From Perkinsus olseni (Eukaryota > Perkinsozoa > Perkinsida): a DNA stretch of 64,000 nt. Made by a program: the position numbers and the translations under genes. How positions within the stretch are numbered: the first letter of the stretch is position 1; each line of letters begins with the position of its first letter. Shown in pieces: positions 9,101 to 18,600 of this stretch. The stretch is taken from assembly GCA_013115125.1 (NCBI GenBank), contig JABANN010000008.1, positions 62,001-126,000 of the forward strand, read 5' to 3'. The notes under the pieces were generated by a model. The model saw only the letters and a list, made by a program, of their open reading frames with translations, did not search any database and was not told the DNA's origin.

Positions 9101-11832
9101 TAGAGTGTGACGGTCCACCATATACCCTCTACTAGGTAAGCTCGTAGCGAAGGACCAGTTGGGACGCTGGACCTCGACGACGTCCTCAAGCGGAGTCATA
9201 GTGAGAGCGTTGTCCGGGCAAGCCCAAGAACAAGCCTCGCAGCCAGTGCAGTCCTCAGGGGCGACTTGGATGCGGTACATCATACCAGCAACGTCATTGC
9301 CACCCTTGGCCATACGCATGTCGAAGGCCTCGGGGGCGACATCGGCCTCCAACTGGGAGATGAGGAAGGGTCTGATAGCGGCATGAGGGCAAATAGCCGA
9401 GCACTTGTTGCATTGGGTACACTTGTCCATGTCCACTATGGGGATGGTGAGCGCCACACCACGCTTCTCGTACTGTGTGGTGGCCGGGGGATAGTGACCA
9501 CGAGGGTCGAAGGACGACACAGGCAAGTTGTTGCCCTCCAAGGCATTGAGCCTGTCCATGAGATCAGTACAGAATGCAGGCCTGGTGGGATCGACATCTT
9601 CGGGCTTAGAGTAGGAGCTGAAGACTTGAGGGTCGTACTGGATCTCCACCAAGTTGGCAATGGCAGCATCAACACCCTTGAAGTTCCTCTGGACCAAGTC
9701 CTCGCCCTTGGATGAGTAGGCCTTCTTCATGGCGTCCTTCAACAACTTCTCAGCACTCTCGTAGGGGATGATGTCGGCCAGTTTGAAAAATACAGCGGCA
9801 AGGACGTTGTTGGTGTGACGACCGAGGCCATTGTCCCTAGCAACCTTCGAGGCATCGATGGTGTAAATGTGAGCCTTCTTCTCGCCAAGTTGGTTGATCA
9901 CTGGCTGCGGCATCTCAGCTAAGAACTCCTCAGCAGTCTTAGAGGCAGAGTTGAAGACAGCGATACCCCCAGGCTTGAGAGTCTCCACAATGACCCTCGG
10001 GAACTTATGCGGCCACGTCCGCTGGGAGACGGCAATGTAGTCAGCGTTCATGATGGCATAAGGCGACTCGATCTTTTCAGGGCCGAAACGGAGATGGGAG
10101 ATAGTGCAGCCACCGGACTTCTTGGAGTCGTAAGCGAAATACGCCTGCACGAACTGATCAGTGTTGTCAGCGATGAGCTTGATTGCACTCTTGTTGGCAG
10201 AGACTGTACCGTCAGAACCCATGCCCCAGAACAAGCACTGTCGTGTACCGGGGGCGGATACGTCAGGCTCAGGGCCGACCTTGATGGATCTGTGAGTGAC
10301 ATCATCCTCAATACCAACAGCGAAGTTCTCCACCGGCCTGGACTGCTTCAGGTTCTCGAAGACAGCCTCGGCCATGGCTGGGGTGAACTCCTTAGAGCCG
10401 AGGCCATAGCGACCACCGACCACCTTCATAGTGCTGCCAACAGACTGTAACGTAGCTGCAACATCCAAGAACAATGGTTCACCAATAGCTGTTTGCTCCT
10501 TGGTACGGTCAAGCACTGCAATACGCTTGACCGAATGGGGCAAGGCGCTGATGAAGGACTCGGCATCCCACGGTCGATACAGGTGGACTCGAATTAAGCC
10601 GACCTTCTCGCCACGGGCAGTCATGTAATTAACAGTCTCTTCAACAGTCGAGCTTCCAGAGCCCATGATGACTGTGACGTACTCAGCCTGGGGATGGCCG
10701 TAGTAGAAGAAGTTCTTGTAGTGGCGACCGGTCACAAGGGCAACATCATTCATGACCGACTGTACTATAGCTGGGGTGTTGTCGTAGTACTTGTTAACAG
10801 CCTCAGAGTTCTGGAAGAAGGTATCGGCAAATTGGCCAAGACCGCGGGAGTGAGGCTTGTTGGGGTTGAGCCCTCGGGCACGGTAGGCGGCTAACTCCGT
10901 CCAGGGAACGAGCTGGTCCATGGCCTCGTAGGGGATGATGTTGATCTTGTTAATCTCATGAGAAGTACGAAAGCCGTCGAAAAAGTTGACGAAGGGCACT
11001 GAGCTCTTCATAGTAGCAATATGTGCAACCAATGCCATGTCCATAGACGCCTGGACACTATGACCAGAGAGCTGCGCCCAACCAGTCTGTCGAGTACCCA
11101 TAACGTCCGTGTGGTCACCAAAAATACACAGCGCATGCTTCGATATTGCTCTTGCAGCGACATGAAAGACGCAGGGGTTGAGGGCACCGGCAATTATGTA
11201 CATATTAGGGATCATCAGTAGTAGACCTTGCGAGGAGGTGAAAGTGGTACCAAGGCCACCAACGTCGAGGACGCCGTGTACAGCGCCAGCTGCACCGCCT
11301 TCTGACTGCATTTGGGTAACCCTAGGGACGCTACCAAAGAGGTTCTTCCGGCCTTGACCAGCCCAGTTGGCCATGACATCCCCCATTGGTGTGGCGGGGG
11401 TGATAGGGTAGATCTGAATAGAAAGCGTATAGAAATGACCAAGACAGTACGCGAATGCTCACCATGGCCTGCTCGGACCAAGCGTATGCCACGTAGGCCG
11501 CGGCAGTGCAACCGTCGTAGGGCAGCTGCTTCTGAGGGAACTCCTTCAACCCCTGAAAGGAAGATCACTTCGTCAACCACAACCAGAGACCAAGGTCAAT
11601 GCTCGCGATGCCAAAAAGAACACAAGACATGCCAACAACCGACCTTAGCTGCTTTCCGTTTCCATGCTGGCTCAACAAGCTCCGTGTAACCCTCGGCTGA
11701 CGACGGGTGGTTGGCAGCAGCAGCTGCACTACCAAATGCCTGCTTGGACATCCGTGTGGCGGATGCAGCGGCTGCGACAGTGCGAGCGGCGGCGGTGCTG
11801 GAGGTGGTAAATAGTGATCTTGACGATAACAT
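6167..11832 (-). CDS. PNO: Pyruvate:NADP+ oxidoreductase (PFO fused to NADPH-P450 reductase), probably mitochondrial
   Basis: PNO oxidises pyruvate to acetyl-CoA and reduces NADP+. Exons 11832-11644, 11552-11463 and 11413-6167 give about 1,841 aa, close to Euglena PNO. The first 30 residues (M-L-S-S-R-S-L-F-T-T onward) are rich in Ala, Ser and Arg without acids, like a mitochondrial presequence. The PFO part shows Y-P-I-T-P (about 95) and G-D-H-T-D-V-M with R-Q-T-G-W (192-205). Two 4Fe-4S motifs follow, C-T-Q-C-N-K-C-S-A-I-C-P (758) and C-T-G-C-E-A-C-S-W-A-C-P (815). Thiamine-site motifs are G-A-C-E-G-C-G-E-T-P (about 878), G-D-G-W-A-Y-D-I-G-F-G-G-L-D (about 1038) and N-T-G-G-Q. The reductase part has an FMN loop G-S-D-T-G-T-T-T (about 1265), the FAD motif R-L-Y-S-I-A-S-S (1618), G-T-G-L-A-P-F-R (about 1697) for NADPH, and a terminal aromatic (L-E-L-Y). 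No internal stop is present. The first intron begins GTCGGT. Confidence 0.95.
11414..11643 (-). other. Two 5' introns of PNO
   Basis: Intron 1 is 11643-11553 (91 nt, donor GTCGGT) and intron 2 is 11462-11414 (49 nt, donor GTGAGC). Both are phase 0. Splicing joins the presequence exon to G-L-K-E-F-P-Q-K and then A-W-S-E-Q-A-M to I-Y-P-I-T-P, rebuilding the conserved PFO N-terminus. The remaining 5.2 kb of the gene has no intron. Confidence 0.85.
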
Positions 11833-12372
11833 GCTATGGGGGGCTGCACGTCGTTGCTAACTTCTACTGATGCTGCTTCTAGTTGAATGAAAATTAGTCT
11901 ACTAGACTGGAGTGGTCTGGTAGACAAAGAGGAGGACAACGAAAACTCCTGCATGAGGAAATAACGTTCAATACCACGGCTGGCGTCTACCGTCTACGAC
12001 CTTTGAAACAACGCGCGTCGAAAAACGGACGTTGACGCGGCCAAGAGTCCCCAGTGAGACGCCCAAGGCCGAGCAATTCTCCGGGGAGTCGGCTGGTACT
12101 ACAATGCGTCAGGCTAAGCTAGTGAATGTGAATTATGTACCGCTTGAACTATTGAACTTGCCTCGCGTTCATTGAATCACCCGCGCATTTCCACAATCAC
12201 TTGCGCACTTGCAGTTTCTCAACGCGCCATCGCGCTCTGCTGCTCTCAAAGTCTCTGTAAGTTCGCAGCGGACCCTACAGAAGAGGCTACGTACCAGTAG
12301 GTGATGCAGAGCTTTGGGCATATCGCCTGCCTGCCACCGCCAGTCATGCAGTTCGCAACTATCACCGACTAA
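11833..12372. other. Divergent intergenic region, likely shared promoter
   Basis: PNO runs left from 11832 and the next gene runs right from 12373, so these 540 bp must hold both 5' untranslated regions and promoters. No TATA-like or other named element stands out. Open frames here are short and overlap both genes. Confidence 0.5.
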
Positions 12373-13003
12373 ATGTACGCAGCAGCCGCTGCTGCTTCTG
12401 TTGTGGCCCATCGGAGGGCAGTCAAACGACGGACGCTAAGTGGGGAAAGTCTGTTCGCGGTACCAACGCCTCATCGCGGTGAGACGGGTTGGTTGAGCAA
12501 AAAGAGCCTTAACAGGCTTCACCTTAACGTCCCTGACAGGCACCACACGTCACCCTGGTCGTACTGCGCACAATCTGCCTTATGCCGGCTCTCGCGGTAG
12601 TGGGAGACACCATCTCGAGATGCTCGACCACTGGTCACTGGCCCTGTCCCTAGGTACGACTGGTATGCGTGAGCCACACGAGTTCGAGCTCTTCTCGATG
12701 CCAGACCGAATGGTTAATGTAAGTAGATACAGGCCGTCGTGTTACTTCCCTCTACCGTGCACTCAGGCCCACGATCCAATTCTGATTGGGATGATTAAAG
12801 AGTACCAACGCCAACTACGCTATGAACGGGGTGAGGGTCGGACCAGCCTCTTCACGACTGCGTATGCTCGTCAAAATCGGCGTCTTTTGCAGCGACCGAT
12901 GGAGGCATTGTTCAATTCAGGGCCAGTACCTCGGCCGGTTGATGACACTACCACTACGCGTGAGCGTAAACCACCATCATTCCTTCGCAGACTAGGTCGG
13001 TGA
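12373..13003 (+). CDS. Small unknown protein, possibly mitochondrial
   Basis: Exons 12373-12478, 12516-12718 and 12767-13003 join in frame to give 181 aa. The introns are 37 and 48 nt, with donors GTGAGA and GTAAGT. The N-terminus (M-Y-A-A-A-A-A-A-S-V-V-A-H-R-R-A-V-K-R-R) has many Ala and Arg and no acids in the first 20 residues, as mitochondrial presequences do. The C-terminal part is basic and polar, with H-D-P-I-L-I-G-M-I-K-E-Y-Q-R-Q-L-R-Y and a final P-S-F-L-R-R-L-G-R. No family is recognised. It shares a promoter region with PNO. The end is uncertain: a GTCGGT sequence at 12996 could be a donor leading to further exons, since this donor type occurs elsewhere in the window. Confidence 0.5.
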
Positions 13004-13544
13004 ACAACGCTATTGTGCAAGGCATTGGCGTGCTTCTCGCAGGGTCTTCAGCGCTCGCTTTGGTACGATGCCGCACCCCGGTCACGAGCGGTGCTGCTGC
13101 ATCCCGCGGAGTGCAGCCAAAATCCGCACTGTCTGCTACTAAAGAACGGTCGAGCGCTTGTCCAGAGTCTGGTATGTCGGCTGCTGTTCGACCAGCCACT
13201 CTGAGGGCGCTTTGTCATGCCTTCAGTTTCTTTACCGTCTACTACAGTACCAAGTCAGAGAGAGTCATTCACCTCACAGACATCTCGATGACAATTTCCA
13301 GCTTCGACAATCTGCATCAGCTAATTCTTTCTGCTATCGTTCAGTGGCCATCCTGCCACCGCTTTGTTATTCGGCACGTATTCATGACACGGCCACGTCA
13401 ATGCTGTTCAAATAGAATTGATGTTGGTCATTATAACAGTACGTCAATCACAACATCCCAGGAGGGCACTAGGCAACACAAGCCGCGAGTCGTCTTAACA
13501 TCTGGTAAATCAGTCATGTCTAGTGGAGGTTCAATCATTCACAG

Positions 13545-13874
13545 TTGGAGGAAGCATGCCACAAATAATACCTAAAGCAACCGTCCGAGTATGGCAGGCT
13601 GGCACGGACACGCACATGTCCCAGATAGACTTCTGCAGCTCTTCGTTCTTTCGATAAATCGATACTTTACGGTCGAGCCTCAGATCCCAAGGCCCAATCG
13701 GCTTTGGTGCCTAACGGAGATTATGCTGTGGAGTGTGACTGCACAGGAAAGCTCACGTTCGGGCAGAAGCGCGGTGCTGCGGCTGCGATCTGCAGAGACT
13801 CCGTTCTTCCTAAGGCGGCAACCGTACGGACCGATGCATTGGCTATTCCTCTGCCTGAGTGCACAGCTTACTGA
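13545..13874 (+). CDS. Possible 3' exons of an unresolved gene
   Basis: An 81-codon open exon, 13629-13874, ends in TGA and reads smoothly, with N-G-D-Y-A-V-E-C-D-C-T-G-K-L-T-F near its middle. A 44-nt exon at 13545-13588 can be joined to it across a 40-nt intron. Further upstream, several frames between 13049 and 13504 stay open and could supply earlier exons, perhaps even continuing the gene that starts at 12373, but more than one join is possible and none is compelling. No domain is recognised. A spurious assembly of chance open frames remains possible. Confidence 0.3.
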
Positions 13875-14027
13875 CATACCAACTCAAGCCGAATCACCTC
13901 GTCCTGGTCCTCGTACGCGACTGACAGTATGCATCCGGGCGGCATTCTCGTTACCAATGGATGGCCCACCGTTCTGTCTAACCTGTATCACCGTGAAACT
14001 ACACGCTGGGCGATGATAAGGCGTTCT

Positions 14028-14524
14028 TCACACCAGCCTCTTGTAATCCGACGCTGATCGCAAGGCTCCTCGTGATTGTAGTTTGTGCCGCAGGCTGTCA
14101 TTCGCAAGCTTGAGTCTGTGAAGCTCGTCCAGTAGTTGGGTTTTCTGGAAGTACGAACGACACCATTGATGGAACCCACGGTTGCTTCCACGTTCAAGCT
14201 CATATCGAGCAGCTACCGCGAATGCGCATCATCACCTCTCGGTCCCTCTCCACGAAGACTGCTCGCTTTACGCGCTGTTCTTCGAGAAACTGTTGGTCAT
14301 GAGCCCGTCGAAGTTTCAAGAGCTCACTGACCAGGACGACTAGATGCAACCCAGCGTGGAACAACAGAAGCCCACTTGTTGGCCTTCTTCCTTCTACTAG
14401 CCTCGACGGCCAATAATATCTTCAGATGGTCGACATCATCTGTATCAGGATTTGCTTCGTAAGGATCGTCGAAGGAGCTTTGTGAGAATCTCCTACAGGA
14501 CGGATTGACTACCGCGAATGACAT
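14028..14524 (-). CDS. Small predicted coiled-coil protein
   Basis: Three minus-strand exons (14524-14398, 14339-14236, 14198-14028) join across introns of 58 and 37 nt into a 133-aa product ending in TGA. After an acidic, Asp-rich N-terminal part, the sequence is a run of charged heptad-like segments: L-V-S-E-L-L-K-L-R-R, Q-Q-F-L-E-E-Q-R-V-K-R, and later L-L-D-E-L-H-R-L-K-L-A-N-D-S-L-R-H-K-L. These look like a coiled coil. The continuity of this pattern over both junctions is the main argument that it is real. No family is recognised. The start at 14524 is the first ATG of the frame, but an upstream exon cannot be excluded. Confidence 0.5.
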
Positions 14525-15695
14525 TGCAGCCGTACTTGTATAAGATAGATAGCCCTTTAGCCACCCGCGAACCTTCAGGCCGACAAGGCTCCATCGTTAA
14601 GACATGCGATGGGAAAGCAGCACTGTTCTGCATTGCAATAGAGTAATTAAAATCGGTGAGATAGAATGGTCTCCTTAAGATGCCAGTTGCTATACAACAT
14701 GTACGACACACCGCTGTTAAACTTTGCCGAACATGTAAGAGTTCAAGTTCACAGTGATAGCGGTGGTCATGTAGTATAGCTTCGCTTACTATGCCGAGTT
14801 CGTATAGTCGTCAAGACGAACCAAGCAGGAAATACGAAGCCGAACAGTAATGCTCTGTACGGGATTACCGCAGTAGGTACTACGACGTAGACATAATCGA
14901 CGCGCGGCATAGCTCCGAGCGTGCACGCTACATTGAGAAAATGCAAGATTCGTAAGATAGGCAAGTGTCGGCGCAGGATCGAAACTGATCGGAAGTTGCT
15001 CGGGGCCCGCGTTCGTCAGGCCTGTGAAGCCGCGTGTAGCATGCTTATTCTACATAATACGACACTATAAACTATAGGGTTCCGCCTCTACACTGCACCG
15101 CTACTGTTGTTGGCCTCTTCTAAAGTCCCCCAGTTGGAAATTCTCAGGTCCACGCGGACACGGCCGGCTGGCAGCGTCAATCCGAATGAGCTGATTTGTA
15201 TGATAAAACTCACTACTGTATGCTCTAATAATCAACCACTGCACTTCGCTCGTCACTCTGCTCTTTCTGCTACCTACATCTTCGTATCTTGGGTTTGTCA
15301 ATCGACTTTTCACGATGGTTCGTGTGGCCTCGGTCACTGCTTACGATGGAATTAGCTATATATCGTTAAACCAGCGGCCGATGCCTGGTGGATTTGAGAA
15401 ACACCTGCCTTGCTCGTCTCTTCACTGGCTTGCACGCGTAGAGGCATTGACGGTTGAGCGAGGTTGTTCGGGCACTACCGTCGTCATCGCACCGGATATC
15501 GGGGTCCTTCTCGGCTGCTGCTCTTCTTCCTTACAGGTTTTGCCTTTCTCGGGATTGTTACCCGTGAAGGCCCATCACCCTGGGTATGGCATAATTCGTC
15601 TTCTGCTCTTAATAAGGCAAGACAATTAATACTGAGAGTGTAATACATCCCACGCCACCGCTCCTCATCGTTGTCGCCTTCAGGCTGTTAATAAG
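14525..15695. other. Intergenic region without a supported gene
   Basis: This region lies between the coiled-coil gene (minus) and the giant gene (plus). It holds a 104-codon ATG-started frame (15315-15629) and weaker frames on the minus strand. None shows a domain, a convincing intron chain or compositional support. The 5' region of the giant gene must lie at its right end; an in-frame TAA at 15627 bounds that gene's start. No copies of the 12-aa repeat were seen here. Confidence 0.5.
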
Positions 15696-18600
15696 ATGCA
15701 TTTTCCTATGCACCGCTGGCACTTGATAATATTGTGGCTCACACTTCTGCCACTACAGGTGAGCAGATCGCCGGTTAGTTCCCAGCAAGGCTCACTGCTT
15801 TCCTGCTGCTCAGCTCGTACAGGGATGGGTTCTTGTTGGACGCCGTGGTGACATAACACTACTAGGCCCGCTCACGGTCGACCCTAGCCCCGCACAGGTA
15901 GGCAAACGCGCTTGAAGCTAGGTAGAAGGCGTCTCTGCACAGGCCTCGAGATTTGCTTTAAATAAGCAAGGCCTGCCACAGTGGGATTTCGTGGCGAAGA
16001 AGGAGCTGACGGGCGTGGAAATGAAGACCGACTTGCACATCATGGCCCACGACATCATCGGTGAGCAATCTGTGTTCTCCGTTTCCCCCTGTAGTGCTAT
16101 CAATAGGCGCGGATCCGGTGTCGGTGCTGATATTGATGCTGGACGATGGAAGAGAAGGAGGCGCTATGATTGCACCCCCAGACGGTTCAGGTAAAAGCAT
16201 TCTCGTGTTGTCGTTCTTGTGTTGATTGACTCATCGTTTACTCAGCTGAGCTGCCGCGGTATTACAAGAAGGCCATATTCAACAGTTCGATGGAGGTGCT
16301 TGATGTGGCAGTTTTCAAGAAGTCGCTCTCGGTAGGACCGGTGATTTACGTCGGAGATGGTACTGAGCACTAACAGGTTGAGGAAGCCGTACACTTCTCG
16401 GCCGCCCTGTCGGTCACTGGAGAGTCGGCCTTTTGGAGGCAAGCTCAGTTCTTTTCGAATCTGTGGATCTCGACCAAGCGACCAGGTGAGAGCGGTATCA
16501 ATCCAGTAATACCTTTGAAGCGTTTGGATGGCTATAGGAAAACCTGATGACCCTGAGGATCCGGACGAGTCTAAACGGCCACAGGTCTCAGTCATGGGCT
16601 TCTCTCGTCTGGGGAACTATGTGTAAGTGTGCCCTCGTTGCTCGCCTCGTCGGTCCCATAGTTGCCCCTTGCTCAGACATATGTACGATCGTGTGGTACT
16701 CGGCTCGACTCTGTCGGTGCGATCCTTCGTTCGGCTTGGAAGCACTATAAGTGTTCAAGAGATCGCCACAGTGGGATCGAGCTTGTCCGTTGAAGTGAGC
16801 TGCTGCAGGGGACGGCCAACCTCTCTGATGGCTGTGCTTTCATCAGGGGTTCATCAACATCGGCAACTCTGAGCCCACCGACCCACAAATTGGGACCCCA
16901 GACTCCGGCTACGGCCTTAGCGTAGGCGCTCATCGTGGAAACACTGGTACGAAACACTCCTTCCATAGGTTTACGGAGCGGCAGTACTTCGCTCGACCGT
17001 CAGCATCTTCGACTACGTGTCCATGGGCAGCTCCCTTTCGGTATACAACTTCGCTAAGCTTGGCAGCGGCCTCTCCCTTTTTAATTCGGCGGTGAGTCGT
17101 CCTCGTCTCTCTCCGATGCGGAATCTTTCCTGCTCAGATGTTCGGGTCGTCGATGTCCGTCTTGGACTATGCAACGTTCGGTAGCTCGGCCTCGATCCGA
17201 ACCTATGCCAGAATTGGCAGTGCGCTCTCCCTGTACGGCACGACACGCCTCGGCAGCCGCCTCTCTGTTCTGGACTGGGTACGGCCACTATTCCTCCCAG
17301 CTGTATCAATTGCCCCTCCTCATCTCAGATCACCCTAGGCAGCTCAGCCTCCATTCGAGCTTCCTTCCGCCTGGGCAGCTTCATGTCTGTTGCTGGTAAG
17401 TTGTGGTACTCTTCTCTACACTGATAAGGTCGTTGTCTGCTGCCAGGTCGAGCCCGCCTAGGGAAATCCCTCACCACGTTGGACTTCATCAACATCGGCA
17501 GCTCACTGTCGTTACAGTCCTTCATGCGGCTCGGCAGTGCGACCTCACTGTAATGACGTCTGCGACTAACGCTCTGCGCCGTCATCAGCTCCTCAGATTC
17601 GGAGCCTCTCGTTTTGGCGCATCCCTGTCCGTCCTCGACTTGGCGACACTGAGCTCATCCCTGAGCCTTCGAGGATTCGCTCGGATTGGCAGCACTTGCA
17701 GCCTCTTCGACCGTGCAGTCCTTGGCTCTAGCTTGAGCGTAAGATCGGTTCTGCCCCCTGACACCCGGCCAAGTGCTCCTTCTCAGGTCCTCGATTTCTC
17801 CACGCTAGGGTCGTCGCTCTCCCTCCAAAAATTCGCACGGAGCGGCTCTTCGATATCGGTATACGGCATGGCTCGCTTCGGCTCATCTCTATCGGGCCTG
17901 GACTTCATCAACCTGGGATCCGCTATGAGTATCCGAGGTTTCACGAGATTCGGTTCGGATCTGTCCTGCTACGGTCTGGCCCGGATCGGTTCGAGCCTCT
18001 CCGCCATAGACTCGATAGCTCTGGGCAGCTCGCTGTCCTTGCGGGCAGCGGCTCGCCTGGGCTCGTCCCTTTCTATGCACAGCTACTTCCGTATGGGTAA
18101 AGGATTCTCGCTGTTGGACACTGCAGCGTTGGGCTCCTCGATCAGTCTGAGAGCTGTCTCAAGGTTCGGAAGTGCTCTGTCGGTGTGCGGTGTTGGACGC
18201 TTCGGCTCGGCGCTGTCTCTCCTGGATGCAGCGACTCTCGGCAGCAGCATGTCACTGCGACAATACGTTAGAGTGGGCAGCTCCCTCTCCTTGGTGTCCC
18301 GTGCTCGTCTTGGCGACGGCCTCTCCGTCCTGGACTACGCACGTGCTGGCAGCTCCTTGTCCCTCCGCTCTCTCGCTAGACTCGGCTCTAGCCTATCTTG
18401 CTACGCTACCACAAGGCTAGGGAGCAGTGCTTCAATCCTAGACCGCATCCATTTGGGATCATCACTGTCGTTAAGGTCCGCGACAAGGGCGGGTTCGAGC
18501 CTCTCCGTATTCGGTCTGGCCCGCCTTGGCAGCTCTGTCTCGGCACTGCACACAGCCACTCTGGGCAGCTCCTTCTCGTTGAGATCCTTCATGAGGATGG

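Noticed and set aside
6431-9715. Plus-strand open frames of up to 318 codons inside PNO
   Set aside because: They are shadows of the PNO coding strand. The minus-strand product has every expected catalytic motif in order.
13000-13575. 191-codon plus-strand frame starting at a GTG directly after the stop of the 12373 gene
   Set aside because: It has no ATG start, and competing frames in the same stretch look equally plausible as exons. Only the 3' exons were listed, with low confidence.
14767-14964. Hydrophobic 65-codon minus-strand frame
   Set aside because: It lacks an ATG start and neighbouring exons. Hydrophobicity alone is not enough.
15315-15629. 104-codon ATG-started plus-strand frame just upstream of the giant gene
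   Set aside because: No domain, signal peptide or exon chain supports it. It could be an exon of an unknown gene, but chance is as likely.
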